A DNA stretch of 64,000 nt from Methylobacterium jeotgali (GTDB lineage Bacteria > Pseudomonadota > Alphaproteobacteria > Rhizobiales > Beijerinckiaceae). The number at the start of each line of letters is the position of its first letter. Within the stretch, counting starts at the first letter, position 1. The position numbers and the translations under genes are program-made. Positions 17,548 through 27,565 of the stretch are shown here, one piece after another. The stretch spans positions 45,472 through 109,471 of the forward strand of contig NZ_BPQR01000011.1 of the NCBI RefSeq assembly GCF_022179345.1, given 5' to 3'. The notes below the pieces were generated by a model, which worked only from the letters and a program-made list of their open reading frames with translations, did not search any database and was not told the DNA's origin.

Positions 17548-17675
17548 CGAAGCGTGTTCCGACGCCCTGTGAGAACGGGGCCGCCATGTTGTGCGCCGCA
17601 CGGGGCAACGCAAGGCGGTCGCGACGTTTTGCTCATAACGTCCGCATCCATAATGCCATGTGGAACCATTCCGCG

Positions 17676-18170
17676 CTACGGGCGCAGGTCGAGAACCATC
17701 TCGCCGGTCCGGGAGTGCGGCTGCGAAGACACGGCGAGCGCCCGCAGGACCAGCAGCGGCGCGAGCCCTGACCGGCAGAGCCCACGCTCGAGCACGAGGC
17801 GCCGCAGGCGGACCCCGTGGAGCGCCACCGTCCCGTCGTCCTCCGGCACGCGCGGGGCGCTCGTCACGAGGTCGACGACGAGACGCAGCGGCGCCTGCGC
17901 GCAGGTCTCGACCCGGCAGAGGCCGACGCCGCGCATCTCGATGAGCCCCTCGATCGCCGGATGGCCGCGCGCGACCACCACCGCGCCGACCGTCTCCAGC
18001 GCGACGCGGTCGTCGCCGACGAGGGCGGCGGGAACGCCGTCGCCGCGGCAACGCTCGAGGAGCTGGAGCGCCAGCACCGACTTGCCGGCGCCCGGCTCGC
18101 CGCGAATCAGGATGCCCTCGCCGGCGACGGCCACGCAGGTCGCGTGGATCGTCGGCACCGCGGCGGTCAT
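17676..18170 (-). CDS. hprK: Short-form HPr kinase/phosphorylase
   Basis: Alphaproteobacterial short HprK, 164 residues, consisting of the C-terminal kinase domain only (Firmicutes HprK is about twice as long). It has a P-loop GEPGAGKS at residues 24-31 and GDDRVALE after it. It phosphorylates the regulatory serine of HPr. The ATG overlaps the chvG stop by four bases, so it is translated with the sensor kinase, tying PTS regulation to ChvG/ChvI. Confidence 0.9.
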   Translation of the reverse strand: MTAAVPTIHATCVAVAGEGILIRGEPGAGKSVLALQLLERCRGDGVPAALVGDDRVALETVGAVVVARGHPAIEGLIEMRGVGLCRVETCAQAPLRLVVDLVTSAPRVPEDDGTVALHGVRLRRLVLERGLCRSGLAPLLVLRALAVSSQPHSRTGEMVLDLRP

Positions 18171-19963
18171 TCCGCCGCGATCTGGCGTGGCGCCAGGGGC
18201 AGGCGGACGATGAAGCGGGCGCCGCGCACCGTCGGTTCACCGTCCTCGTCGGCGGGGCCCGGCCGGTTCTCGGCCTGGATGGTGCCGCGATGCGCCTGGA
18301 CGATCTGGCGGGAGATCGACAGGCCGAGCCCCGAGTTCTGGCCGAAGCCCTGCTCCGGGCGGTCGGTGTAGAAGCGCTCGAAGATGCGCTCCAGGGCGTG
18401 CTCGGGGATGCCCGGCCCCTCGTCCTCGCAGACGAGCTCGACATGGCTCTTCGTCCGCCGCAGGGCGACGCGGACCTTCGCGTCCGGCGGCGAGAAGGAG
18501 CGGGCGTTGTCGAGGAGGTTGTTGACGACCTGCCCGAGCCGGCTGTCGTGCCCGACGATGGCGAAGGGGCCGTCGCCCTCCGCGGTCGGCGTCTCGATGT
18601 CGAGCTGGATCGTAGCGTCCTTCGGCCGGCGCCGCTCGTTGGCCACCGAGACGACCGTGGTGATGAGGCGGCGCATGTCCACGCGCCGCGCCTCGGCCCG
18701 GGACAGCTCGGCGTCGAGCCGCGAGGCGTCGGAGATGTCGCTGATCAGCCGGTCGAGGCGCTTCACGTCGTGCTGGATGATCTCCAAGAGCCGGCCGCGG
18801 GATTCGTCGCTCCTGGCGAGCGGCAGGGTCTCGACGGCACTGCGAAGCGAGGTCAGCGGGTTCTTCAACTCGTGGCTGACATCGGCCGCGAAGCTCTCGA
18901 TGGCGTCGATGCGCCGGTAGAGCGCCTGCGTCATGTCGCGCAGCGCGCCCGAGAGGTGGCCGATCTCGTCGGTGCGGTAGGTGAAGTCCGGGATCTCCTG
19001 GCGGGACTTGATGCCCTGCCGCACCCGCTCGGCGGCGTCGGCGAGGCGGCGGACCGGCCCGGCGATGGCGCCGGCGAGCAGGATCGAGAGCACCACCATC
19101 ACCGCGGCGGCGATCAGGAAGACCTGCAGCAGCCCGAAGCGCTCGGAGGCGATCACCCGGTCGATGGCATCGCCCTGCGTCGAGACCATCAGGGCGCCCC
19201 GCACCGTGCCGGCCCGCTGGATCGGCACGGCCACCGAGACGATCGTCTCGCCCCGCTCGTTCCGGCGCACGATGGAGCCGCGGGCGCCGTTGAGCGCCAT
19301 CTGCACCTCGCGGAGCGACCGGCCGTTGGCGGGGCCCGCCTCCTCCGTCGACGGGCGCCGGTCGAAGGGTGCGAGCAGCCGCTCCTGAAGGTAGGTGTAG
19401 GCGCGCTCGATGAAGCTCGGCGTCGGGGGCTTTGCCGCCTGCGGCTCGCCCTTGGCGATCTCGGGCCGGGCCGGCAGCGTGCGCGTGTCGAACAGGAGGC
19501 CGCCCTCCTCGTCGTACACGCGGGCGCGGTTCCCGGTCGGTGTCACGAGGCGGCGCAGGAGCGGCGCCACCTTCTCCGGATTGAGGGAGAAGGCGAGCGG
19601 CGACGGCTTCTCCTCGCCTTCCCCCGCCTGAAGCTGGAGGAGCTTGTCCGGATCGATGCGGATCGTATCGGTGTCGACGGAGGCCGAGGAGGCGATGGCG
19701 CTGGCGATGATCTCGCCCTGGATCGCGAGGCTCTGCACCCGCGCCTGGATCAGCCCCTGGCGGAACTGGTTCAGGTAGAGGAACCCCAGCAGCAGGACGA
19801 TCAGCCCGACGAGGTTGAGGACGACGATGCGGCGCGTGAGGCTGGAGGCGGCCCGCTGGCCGATCGACCGCCACAGGGCGCGCGGCCAGGCGAGCAGGCC
19901 GGCGCGCTCCTTCGGCTCATCGTCGGTTTCGGGCGCGGCGGCGCGCAGGGGGCTCGATGACAC
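18167..19963 (-). CDS. chvG: Sensor histidine kinase ChvG (ExoS-like)
   Basis: Inner-membrane sensor of the ChvG/ChvI envelope and acid stress system. A cytosolic N-terminal stretch leads to a transmembrane helix (VLNLVGLIVLLLGFLYL), a periplasmic sensing domain, a second helix around LIAAAVMVVLSILLAG, HAMP, then the kinase core. The phospho-acceptor is His364 in FAADVSHELKNPLTSL, and the ATPase boxes include NNLLDNA and DEGPGIP and FYTDRPEQGFGQNSGLGLSI. It is 598 residues and 34 bases downstream of chvI. In relatives, this pair controls exopolysaccharide and acid responses; an exopolysaccharide locus is nearby. Confidence 0.94.
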   Translation of the reverse strand: MSSSPLRAAAPETDDEPKERAGLLAWPRALWRSIGQRAASSLTRRIVVLNLVGLIVLLLGFLYLNQFRQGLIQARVQSLAIQGEIIASAIASSASVDTDTIRIDPDKLLQLQAGEGEEKPSPLAFSLNPEKVAPLLRRLVTPTGNRARVYDEEGGLLFDTRTLPARPEIAKGEPQAAKPPTPSFIERAYTYLQERLLAPFDRRPSTEEAGPANGRSLREVQMALNGARGSIVRRNERGETIVSVAVPIQRAGTVRGALMVSTQGDAIDRVIASERFGLLQVFLIAAAVMVVLSILLAGAIAGPVRRLADAAERVRQGIKSRQEIPDFTYRTDEIGHLSGALRDMTQALYRRIDAIESFAADVSHELKNPLTSLRSAVETLPLARSDESRGRLLEIIQHDVKRLDRLISDISDASRLDAELSRAEARRVDMRRLITTVVSVANERRRPKDATIQLDIETPTAEGDGPFAIVGHDSRLGQVVNNLLDNARSFSPPDAKVRVALRRTKSHVELVCEDEGPGIPEHALERIFERFYTDRPEQGFGQNSGLGLSISRQIVQAHRGTIQAENRPGPADEDGEPTVRGARFIVRLPLAPRQIAAE

Positions 19964-19997
19964 GGGCGGAGGGTTCCGGCGTCTGCGTGGCGGTCCC

Positions 19998-20708
19998 TCA
20001 GGCCTCCTTGAAGCGGTAGCCGACGCCGTAGAGCGTCTCGATCATGTCGAAGTTGTTGTCCGTCACCTTGAACTTCTTGCGCAGCCGCTTGATGTGGCTG
20101 TCGATGGTGCGGTCGTCGACATAGACCTGATCGTCGTAGGCCGCGTCCATCAGGGCGTTGCGGCTCTTCACGACGCCGGGCCGCTGCGCCAGCGCCTGGA
20201 GGATCAGGAACTCGGTGACGGTGAGCGTCACCGGCTCGCCCTTCCAGGTGCAGGTGTGGCGCTCCGGGTCCATCATCAGGGCGCCGCGCTCGAGCGAGCG
20301 GGCGGCCGCGTCCGCCTCGCGGTTGGCAGTGCCGGCCGGGTCCTTCGGGGCGAAGCGGCGCAGGACGGCCTTGACCCGCTCGACGAGGAGGCGCTGCGAG
20401 AACGGCTTATGGATGAAGTCGTCGGCGCCCATCTTGAGGCCGAACAGCTCGTCGATCTCCTCGTCCTTCGAGGTCAGGAAGATCACCGGAAGGTCGGATT
20501 TCTGCCGCAGGCGCCTGAGAAGCTCCATCCCGTCCATGCGCGGCATCTTGATATCGAAGATCGCGAGGTCCGGCGGGGAGTGCTTGAGCCCGTCGAGGGC
20601 CGAGGCGCCGTCCGTGTAGGTCTGGATCCGGTAGCCCTCGGTTTCCAGGGCGATGGAGACCGAGGTGAGGATGTTCCGGTCGTCGTCGACGAGGGCGATG
20701 GTCGGCAT
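19998..20708 (-). CDS. chvI: Response regulator ChvI
   Basis: OmpR/PhoB-type regulator partnered with ChvG. The receiver domain has acidic residues Asp8-Asp10, the phospho-acceptor Asp52 in [14 protein letters not shown], and a Lys in HKPF. The C-terminal winged helix ends in [17 protein letters not shown] and YGVGYRF. I use the ATG at 20708 ([10 protein letters not shown], 236 residues); the frame is open 54 codons further but that part is not response-regulator sequence. Upstream at 20851-20856 a TATAAG on this strand could be a -10, without a clear -35. It is the first gene of chvI-chvG-hprK. Confidence 0.95.
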   Translation of the reverse strand: MPTIALVDDDRNILTSVSIALETEGYRIQTYTDGASALDGLKHSPPDLAIFDIKMPRMDGMELLRRLRQKSDLPVIFLTSKDEEIDELFGLKMGADDFIHKPFSQRLLVERVKAVLRRFAPKDPAGTANREADAAARSLERGALMMDPERHTCTWKGEPVTLTVTEFLILQALAQRPGVVKSRNALMDAAYDDQVYVDDRTIDSHIKRLRKKFKVTDNNFDMIETLYGVGYRFKEA

Positions 20709-20993
20709 GCGCGTTCCTTGAGTCAACGGTGCGGCGGGGGTCTCTTGTCGGACCGCCCGCGTGTCCGCCTCCGGCCCCGGGGGCTGCGGCGCGTGAGAGG
20801 CCGCGCATGGGAACTGCGCCGATCCTGCTTCGCGCCGCGAAGAACCGTCACTTATAAACATCACCCGCAAAAAAGCGAGCGCCCGGCGTAGCTTGGCCGT
20901 GTGGGGGCGATGGGCCGCGCCGGGCGGGGCTCGCGGAGCGTCCTACCGGCGGACTATGCTGCGGGCGGATCACGGGTTTCTACGGGGGCGGGC

Positions 20994-21764
20994 ATGGCGG
21001 CGGAGGATGCGATCGGACCCGTCCGGAAGGGGCCGGCGGAGCCTTTCCCGGCAGCGCAGGCGCCCTTCGATGCGATCGGAATGGCCCGAGGCTTGCTGCG
21101 CTCCGTCCCCTCCGGCGCCCTGGCGACTCTCGCGACCGACGACGGCGCGCCCTTCGCCTCCCTCGTCACCATCGCCACCGACGCGGACGGCACGCCGCTG
21201 ATGCTGCTGTCGCGCCTCTCCGCCCATACCCGCAACCTCGAGGCCCACCCGCGCTGCTCCCTGCTCTTCTCGAAGGGCGGCAAGGGCGATCCCCTCGCCC
21301 ACCCGCGGCTAACGGTGACGGGCCGCGCCGAGCGCACCGACGACCCGCGCGTCCGCGCCCGCTTCCTCGCCCGTCACCCGAAGGCCGAGCTCTACGCGGG
21401 CTTCCCCGATTTCGGCTTCTTCGCCCTGCGCCCGTCCGCCGGCCACCTCAACGGCGGGTTCGCCAAGGCCGCGACGCTGACCGCGACGGAGCTTCTCCTC
21501 GACCTCGAAGGCGCAGAGGCCCTCGTCGCGGGCGAGGCCGGCGCCGTCGCACATATGAACGCCGACCATGCCGACGCGCTGGGGCTCTACGCGGCAGCTG
21601 CGGGCGAAGGCCCCTGGCGCCTCACCGGCCTCGACCCGGAGGGCATGGACCTCGTCTCCGGCGAGCGCACCGCCCGCGTCCTCTACCCGGAGCCGGTCCG
21701 CGACATGGGCGCGCTCCGCAAGAGCCTCGTGGCGATGGCCGCCGCCGCGCGGGAGGGACGGTAG
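20994..21764 (+). CDS. HugZ-family heme-related / PNPOx-like protein
   Basis: A 256-residue protein of the pyridoxamine-5'-phosphate-oxidase-like split-barrel fold with a C-terminal DUF2470-type domain (AVAHMNADHADALGLYA). The N-terminal half has GALATLATDDGAPFASLVTIATD. This architecture matches HugZ-like heme oxygenases and related proteins, but the heme ligand cannot be assigned from sequence alone. I chose the ATG at 20994; earlier in-frame starts add Gly/Arg-rich sequence. It is divergent from chvI and followed by lepA on the same strand, 122 bases away. Confidence 0.83.
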   Translation: MAAEDAIGPVRKGPAEPFPAAQAPFDAIGMARGLLRSVPSGALATLATDDGAPFASLVTIATDADGTPLMLLSRLSAHTRNLEAHPRCSLLFSKGGKGDPLAHPRLTVTGRAERTDDPRVRARFLARHPKAELYAGFPDFGFFALRPSAGHLNGGFAKAATLTATELLLDLEGAEALVAGEAGAVAHMNADHADALGLYAAAAGEGPWRLTGLDPEGMDLVSGERTARVLYPEPVRDMGALRKSLVAMAAAAREGR

Positions 21765-21886
21765 CGCCCACGCTTGGCCTTATCCGGCCGCGCTGCTATC
21801 TGCGGACCTGAATTTCCCGACATGCCGCGGTGACGCCGGCGCCGCCTCGACAGGCGCGCGGCCGGACGCGCCGGAGCCGAGACCCG

Positions 21887-23692
21887 ATGACCACCTCGCC
21901 CATCGAGAACATCCGCAACTTCTCCATCGTCGCGCATATCGACCACGGCAAGTCGACGCTCGCCGACCGGCTGATCCAGGCCACCGGCACCGTGGCGCTG
22001 CGCGACATGAGCGAGCAGATGCTCGACTCCATGGACATCGAGAAGGAGCGCGGCATCACCATCAAGGCGAACACCGTCCGCCTCGAGTACAAGGCCGAGG
22101 ACGGCAAGGACTATGTCCTCAACCTGATGGACACGCCCGGCCACGTCGACTTCGCCTACGAGGTCTCCCGGTCGCTCGCGGCCTGCGAGGGCTCGCTGCT
22201 GGTGGTCGACGCGAGCCAGGGCGTCGAGGCGCAGACGCTCGCCAACGTGTACCAGGCCCTCGACGCCAACCACGAGATCGTGCCCGTCCTCAACAAGGTC
22301 GACCTGCCGGCGGCCGAGCCCGAGCGGGTGAAGGAGCAGATCGAGGAGGTGATCGGCCTCGACGCCTCGAACGCGGTGCCGATCTCGGCGAAGACCGGTC
22401 TCAACATCGAGGCGGTTCTGGAGGCGATCGTCACCCGCCTGCCGCCGCCGAAGGGCGACCGCGACGCGCCGCTCAAGGCCCTCCTCGTCGACAGCTGGTA
22501 CGACGTCTATCTCGGCGTCGTCGTGATGGTGCGCATCGTCGACGGCGTGCTCAAGAAGGGCATGACCATCCGCATGATGGGGGCGGATGCCGCCTACGGC
22601 GTCGACAAGATCGGCGTGTTCCGCCCGAAGATGGCCGACATCGGCGAGCTCGGCCCCGGCGAGGTCGGCTTCCTCACCGGCTCGATCAAGGAGGTCGCCG
22701 ACACCCGCGTCGGCGACACCATCACCGAGGACAAGCGCCAGACCGCCTCGATGCTGCCGGGCTTCAAGGACGTGCAGGCGGTCGTCTTCTGCGGCCTGTT
22801 CCCCGTGGACGCCGCCGAGTTCGAGAACCTGCGCTCGGCCATGGGCAAGCTGCGCCTCAACGACGCGAGCTTCTCCTACGAGATGGAGACGAGCGCCGCG
22901 CTCGGCTTCGGCTTCCGCTGCGGCTTCCTCGGGCTCCTGCACCTCGAGATCATCCAGGAGCGGCTGGAGCGGGAGTTCAACCTCGACCTGATCTCGACGG
23001 CCCCCTCCGTGGTCTACCGCCTCCAGATGACGGATGGGACCACGAAGGAGCTGCACAACCCGGCCGACATGCCGGACGTGATGAAGATCGACACCATCGA
23101 GGAGCCCTGGATCCGGGCCACGATCCTGACGCCCGACGAGTATCTCGGCGGCGTGCTCAAGCTCTGTCAGGACCGGCGCGGCGTGCAGATCGACCTCAAC
23201 TACGTCGGCAAGCGGGCCATGGTCGTCTACGACCTGCCGCTCAACGAGGTGGTGTTCGATTTCTACGACCGGCTGAAGTCGATATCGAAGGGCTACGCGA
23301 GCTTCGACTACCACGTCTCCGACTACCGCGAGGGCGACCTCGTGAAGATGTCGATCCTCGTCAACGCAGAGCCGGTCGACGCCCTCTCCATGCTCGTCCA
23401 CCGCACCCGCGCCGAGAGCCGGGGGCGCGCCATGTGCGAGAAGCTGAAGGACCTCATCCCCCGCCACCTGTTCCAGATTCCGGTCCAGGCGGCGCTCGGC
23501 GGCAAGATCATCGCCCGCGAGACCATCCGCGCGCTGTCGAAGGACGTGACGGCCAAGTGCTACGGCGGCGACATCTCCCGCAAGCGCAAGCTCCTCGACA
23601 AGCAGAAGGAGGGCAAGAAGAAGATGCGCCAGTTCGGCCGCGTGGAGATCCCGCAGGAAGCCTTCATCGCCGCGCTGAAGATGGACGATTGA
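21887..23692 (+). CDS. lepA: Elongation factor 4 (LepA)
   Basis: Ribosome-associated translational GTPase that acts on stalled or mistranslocated ribosomes. It has the P-loop AHIDHGKST, switch [24 protein letters not shown] and SAKTG, then domain III-IV and the LepA C-terminal domain with the basic [18 protein letters not shown]. The 601-residue length is typical. I chose the ATG at 21887 ([19 protein letters not shown]); an upstream in-frame start adds an Arg/Pro-rich extension. The last 29 bases overlap the convergent glycosyltransferase gene. Confidence 0.96.
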   Translation: MTTSPIENIRNFSIVAHIDHGKSTLADRLIQATGTVALRDMSEQMLDSMDIEKERGITIKANTVRLEYKAEDGKDYVLNLMDTPGHVDFAYEVSRSLAACEGSLLVVDASQGVEAQTLANVYQALDANHEIVPVLNKVDLPAAEPERVKEQIEEVIGLDASNAVPISAKTGLNIEAVLEAIVTRLPPPKGDRDAPLKALLVDSWYDVYLGVVVMVRIVDGVLKKGMTIRMMGADAAYGVDKIGVFRPKMADIGELGPGEVGFLTGSIKEVADTRVGDTITEDKRQTASMLPGFKDVQAVVFCGLFPVDAAEFENLRSAMGKLRLNDASFSYEMETSAALGFGFRCGFLGLLHLEIIQERLEREFNLDLISTAPSVVYRLQMTDGTTKELHNPADMPDVMKIDTIEEPWIRATILTPDEYLGGVLKLCQDRRGVQIDLNYVGKRAMVVYDLPLNEVVFDFYDRLKSISKGYASFDYHVSDYREGDLVKMSILVNAEPVDALSMLVHRTRAESRGRAMCEKLKDLIPRHLFQIPVQAALGGKIIARETIRALSKDVTAKCYGGDISRKRKLLDKQKEGKKKMRQFGRVEIPQEAFIAALKMDD

Positions 23693-24776
23693 GCCCCTCG
23701 ACGACTTCGCGCAGGGTCTCCGCCAGCACCGGCGCCACGGCCGCCAGGCTGTAGCGCTCTTCCACCACGCGGCGCCCCTCCGCTGCGAAGCGGGCGTGGA
23801 GCGCGGGGTCCTCGGCGAGGCGGGCGATGGCCTCGACCCACGCGTCCTCATTCGTGGCGAAGAAGCCGGAGCGGCCCTCCTCCACGATGTCGCGGTTGGC
23901 GCCGACCGGGCTGCACACCACCGGCACGCCGAGGCTCATGTACTCGATGAGCTTGAAGCCGCACTTGCCCTTGGCCTCCTCGTCGTCGGCGAGCGGCATC
24001 AGCCCCACGTCGAAGGCGCGGATGTCGTCGACCTCCGTGTCGAGGCGCCAGGGCGGGAAGCTCACGGGCAGGCCCTCGCAGGGGAAGGGCTCGGCGCCGA
24101 TCAGGGTGAAGCGGATGCCGGGCACCCGCTCCTTCAGCCGCCGCATGGCGCCGATGAGCGGGTGCAGGTAGCTCGTGCCGCGCGGCGTGCCGATCCAGCC
24201 GACCGTGAAGGGCCCATCCGGGCGCGGCACCGGGGCGGGGCGGAACACCTCCGTGTCCACGACGGTCGGCAGCACCGTGACCCGGCCGGGGGCGTGCGCC
24301 TCGGCCCAGTCGGCGAGATAGTGGCTGCCGGCGAGGATATGGTCGGCGCGGGCGACGATGCGGGCGGTCTTGCCCCAGTCCCGCAGGCGGTCGAGGGGAT
24401 TCCGGTAGGCGGTGGACGGCACGTAGATCGCGTCGTCGAAGTCGAAGATCAGCCGGCCGGACGCGGCCTTCAGCAGCGTCTCGAAGAAGGCCGGGCCGAA
24501 GGGAAATGCCTCGCGCAGCACGAACACGGCGTCGTAGCAGGTGGCGCGCAGCACGTCGCCGAGCCGGCGCAGGGTCGCCTTGAGCGTCAGCGCCACCTTC
24601 GCCGCTGTGCCGCCCGCGCCGTAGATGATCGGCGCCTCGGCGGAGGTCAGGAAGGGCCGGACCTCCGCGTCGATCCCGTGCGCGGCGAGAGTCGGCAGGA
24701 ACTGGTAGACCCGGAACCGGCTCGACGGCCCCTCGATCGGATGGGGCACGATGAAGAGGACGCGCAGCCGCCTCAC
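23664..24776 (-). CDS. GT4-like glycosyltransferase
   Basis: A 370-residue GT-B glycosyltransferase. The acceptor domain starts [24 protein letters not shown], and the nucleotide-sugar side has [13 protein letters not shown], then [21 protein letters not shown], the family-4 donor region. It likely adds a sugar to a lipid-linked exopolysaccharide intermediate at the inner membrane. A GTG at 24776 overlaps the stop of the previous gene by four bases (GTGA). It is the last gene of the eight-gene polysaccharide operon, and its end overlaps lepA antisense by 29 bases. The sugar specificity is unknown. Confidence 0.87.
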   Translation of the reverse strand: MRRLRVLFIVPHPIEGPSSRFRVYQFLPTLAAHGIDAEVRPFLTSAEAPIIYGAGGTAAKVALTLKATLRRLGDVLRATCYDAVFVLREAFPFGPAFFETLLKAASGRLIFDFDDAIYVPSTAYRNPLDRLRDWGKTARIVARADHILAGSHYLADWAEAHAPGRVTVLPTVVDTEVFRPAPVPRPDGPFTVGWIGTPRGTSYLHPLIGAMRRLKERVPGIRFTLIGAEPFPCEGLPVSFPPWRLDTEVDDIRAFDVGLMPLADDEEAKGKCGFKLIEYMSLGVPVVCSPVGANRDIVEEGRSGFFATNEDAWVEAIARLAEDPALHARFAAEGRRVVEERYSLAAVAPVLAETLREVVEGLNRPSSARR

Positions 24777-25765
24777 GGGGCTCGCTCCCAGCGCTTCGGC
24801 AGCAGCGGCATCAGCCGGGCGAGCGCGGCCGCGGCGCCGGGCGCAGGTTCCGGCGCCGCGCGGCGCTTGGCCAGCGTGGCAGGCAGCTCTCGCAGGGCCG
24901 CTGCGACGCCGGAGCCATAGGCGGAGAGGTTCGCCCGCAGCCAGGCCGGGCGGCCGGTGAGCAGCGACTTTGCCAGGACGGCGCCCTGCGAGGCGAGCGC
25001 CAGGGCGAGCACGCCGGGCACCATCCACAGGGGTAGGGTCTTGAGGATCAGCGCGAAGAGGTTGCGGGTCGTCAGGCGGATCGCGAAGGGGGAGGCCGGG
25101 CCGCCGCTGGTGGCGCTGCCGACATGGTAGACGATCGCCTCGGGCACCGCGAAGCATCGGTAGCCGGCGAGCCGCGCGCGGATGCCGAGGTCGACGTCCT
25201 CCATGTAGGCGAAGAAGTCCTCGTCGAAGAGCCCGATCGCGTCGAGCATCTCCCGCCGGTAGAGCGAGGCCGCCGCGCAGGCGCTGAGCACCTCGAAGGG
25301 CTCCCGGAACTGTCCGGTGTCACGGGAGCCGGCGCCGATCTTGTAGGAGAGGCCGAGCCGGCAGTAGCCGTCGCCGACCGAGTCGATCACCGTCCGGTCG
25401 GAAAAATCGAGGATCTTCGAGGCGAGGAAGCCGACCTCCGGCGGCTGCCGGTCGATCTCGGCCACCAGCGCCGCGAGCCACTCCGGATGCGCCTCGGTGT
25501 CGTTGTTGAGGGCGGCCACCAGCGGCTCCTCGCAGGCGCGGATGCCGATGTTCATCGCCGCCGCGAAGCCGAGGTTCGTCGGGTTCGCGACGACCTGCAC
25601 CTCCGGGTAGCTCTCACGCAGCAGGGCGAGCGAGCCGTCGACCGAGCCGTTGTCGACGACGACGACGTGGAAGTCGCGAAACGTCTGGCGGCGGAGCGAA
25701 TCGAGGCAGGGCCTCAGCCAGCGCTCGCCGTTCCAGTTCGGGATGACGACGGCGACCCTGGTCAT
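24773..25765 (-). CDS. GT2 family glycosyltransferase
   Basis: A 330-residue GT-A enzyme of the rhamnosyltransferase-like branch, starting TRVAVVIPNWNGERWLRPCL. The nucleotide-binding VVVVDNGSVDGS, NNDTEAHPEWL and the MEDVDLGIRARLAGY acceptor-side motif are all present. A hydrophobic C-terminal segment (LPLWMVPGVLALALASQGAVL) likely docks it to the membrane. The ATG overlaps the upstream methyltransferase stop by four bases and its own stop overlaps the next start by four, so it is inside a tightly coupled operon. Confidence 0.9.
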   Translation of the reverse strand: MTRVAVVIPNWNGERWLRPCLDSLRRQTFRDFHVVVVDNGSVDGSLALLRESYPEVQVVANPTNLGFAAAMNIGIRACEEPLVAALNNDTEAHPEWLAALVAEIDRQPPEVGFLASKILDFSDRTVIDSVGDGYCRLGLSYKIGAGSRDTGQFREPFEVLSACAAASLYRREMLDAIGLFDEDFFAYMEDVDLGIRARLAGYRCFAVPEAIVYHVGSATSGGPASPFAIRLTTRNLFALILKTLPLWMVPGVLALALASQGAVLAKSLLTGRPAWLRANLSAYGSGVAAALRELPATLAKRRAAPEPAPGAAAALARLMPLLPKRWERAP

Positions 25766-26496
25766 GGGGACGTCTTCACCGGGCGCACCTTCACCGCGAC
25801 GACCGCGAAGGTGTTGCAGAGCCGCGCCCCGTGCCAGAGCACGGCGTGGAACAGGCGCAGCAGGCGGCCGGACGCGCCGAACACCGGCCGCCACTCGGCC
25901 ACCTCGAATCCATGCCTGCGGAGCGACGCCATCACGTCCTCCCGGCGGTAGCGGCGATAGGCCTTCTCCTTGCCGAGCATCCGCCAGAGCCGCCGGGTGC
26001 TCTCGTTCATGGCGTCGAGATAGACGAGGCCGCCGGGCTTCAGGGTCGGCGCGAAGCGCTCGAGCAGGTCGTCCAGGTCGAGCCCGGTCTCGTAGAGGAC
26101 GTCGTGGATGACGATGGCGTCGAAGCTCTCCGGCCGGAAGCCGACGCTGAGCGCATCCGCCCGCAAGAAGGCGGTCTTGGTCAGGTGCCCGTCCGCCCGG
26201 AACACGGGGTAGAACGGCGCGAACTCGGCCGTGTAGTCGAAGGAGACGATCTGCTGGCCCTGCAGCGCCCGCACGAAGATCTCCGTGGCGAAGGGCCCGC
26301 AACCGATGTTGAGCACGGTCAGCCCCCGGCCCTTCAGGTGCCGATCGAGCAGGCCGGAGAGCGTGCGCAGCCGGTTGAGGTTGCCGAAGAAGTCGCTGAA
26401 CGGCGTCCAGCCCTCCGGCAGGCGGCTGCGCAGATGCGCGACGTAGGTGTCCCGGTAGCCGAGATTGGCGAGATGTCCGGCGCGCTCAGACGACAT
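25762..26496 (-). CDS. Class I SAM-dependent methyltransferase
   Basis: A 244-residue methyltransferase with motif I VLNIGCGPFATE, an acidic strand end ADGHLTKTAFLRADALSV and a post-motif FDAIVIHDVLYETGLDLDDL. It probably modifies a sugar or lipid intermediate, as it is in the exopolysaccharide operon. I prefer the ATG at 26496 (MSSERAGHLANLG), which overlaps the upstream gene end by 11 bases; an earlier start at 26544 would overlap far more. Confidence 0.85.
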   Translation of the reverse strand: MSSERAGHLANLGYRDTYVAHLRSRLPEGWTPFSDFFGNLNRLRTLSGLLDRHLKGRGLTVLNIGCGPFATEIFVRALQGQQIVSFDYTAEFAPFYPVFRADGHLTKTAFLRADALSVGFRPESFDAIVIHDVLYETGLDLDDLLERFAPTLKPGGLVYLDAMNESTRRLWRMLGKEKAYRRYRREDVMASLRRHGFEVAEWRPVFGASGRLLRLFHAVLWHGARLCNTFAVVAVKVRPVKTSP

Positions 26497-27565
26497 CCAT
26501 GTCGCCCCAGGTGACGTGCCAGTCGGTGACCGCCGGAACCGCACCGGCCAGCGGCAGCCCGACGAGCACGAAGGGCTTCGGGTTGAGGCGCTCCGGCACC
26601 TTCAGGAACCCGGCCTTGCGGAGCGCTCCTTCGAAGGCCGAGCCCGGTACGACCTGCGCGCCGAGGATGCCGACGCCTTCCTTGGCTGCGCGGCGGGCGA
26701 GGTCGGCGGCGAGCACGGCGAGGAGACCGGTGTCGGAGGGCGCGGCCCAGCCGTCCACGACGAGCAGGCTCTCAAGCCCCATGAGGCTGCGCGGGCTGGC
26801 GACGAGATAGGCGGCGATCTCGTCGCCCCGCTCGAAGGCGAGGATGCGGTAGCGGTAGGCCGGGTGGCTCGTGTAGCGCCAGGAGAGCGTGGCGGCGTCC
26901 CGCAGGAAGGCGGCGGGGGCGCGCTCCGCCTCGCGGTGCCAGAGGGCGTCGAAGCGGGCGTCAAACCCGTCGAGCTCCACGATCCGGCCGGGGGGCGCCT
27001 TCGGTGGGCGCTTCAGCAGGGAGAGGCCGGCGGCGAGCGCGCGTCCACCGAGATTGGCGAGGAACGGCGGCAGGCCGCCGGGTGGTCTCTCGGTGAAGCG
27101 CAGGCCGGGCAGCGGTCGCACCAGGAAGGACGGGCGCAGGATCGGCGTCCAGCCGAGGCGGTCGGAGGTGAGGAGCCGTACCGAGTTGGCGTTGGGGAAG
27201 TTGATGCCGAAGGCGTGGCCATCCTCGCGGCTCGTCTCCGCCCAGGCGGAGGCGAGTTTCACGGCGTAGCTGCCGGCGAGCCGGCCGCGGAAGGCCGGCG
27301 CCACCATGTAGTCGAGGCCATGGGCGACGCGAATCGTGTCCGTCCCGACGCGAAGCCTCCGAGGCGTGCCCCCGGCGAAGCCGATCAGCTCTCCGCCCTT
27401 GCGGATGAGGACGCCGCCGCCCCGCCCGGCCGGGTTGCGCTCGAACAGCCACGCGTAGAAGGCGGGCGTCCCATGGGGATGGCCGGCGCCCCAGACGGAG
27501 GCCCGCATCGACAGGATCTCCGCCTCGTCGCGGCCGGGAACGTAGCGGTCGATGCCGTCGCTCAT
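26486..27565 (-). CDS. GNAT-like N-acetyltransferase in polysaccharide operon
   Basis: A 359-residue protein with a GNAT-like core: ILSMRASVWG, GGVLIRKGGELIGFAGGTPRRL, then GLDYMVAPAFRGRLAGSYAVKLASAW, which fits the acyl-CoA-binding loop. A second half may be a further acyltransferase-like lobe (TLSWRYTSHPAYRYRIL and LLVVDGW). FemAB- and GNAT-type proteins often sit in exopolysaccharide loci and acetylate sugars or modify lipid carriers. It starts with ATG and overlaps its neighbours at both ends. The donor and acceptor are unknown. Confidence 0.8.
   Translation of the reverse strand: MSDGIDRYVPGRDEAEILSMRASVWGAGHPHGTPAFYAWLFERNPAGRGGGVLIRKGGELIGFAGGTPRRLRVGTDTIRVAHGLDYMVAPAFRGRLAGSYAVKLASAWAETSREDGHAFGINFPNANSVRLLTSDRLGWTPILRPSFLVRPLPGLRFTERPPGGLPPFLANLGGRALAAGLSLLKRPPKAPPGRIVELDGFDARFDALWHREAERAPAAFLRDAATLSWRYTSHPAYRYRILAFERGDEIAAYLVASPRSLMGLESLLVVDGWAAPSDTGLLAVLAADLARRAAKEGVGILGAQVVPGSAFEGALRKAGFLKVPERLNPKPFVLVGLPLAGAVPAVTDWHVTWGDMDVV

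Noticed and set aside
21683..23851. 722-codon open frame antisense to lepA
   Set aside because: No motif, and entirely covered by lepA on the other strand with clear GTPase motifs.
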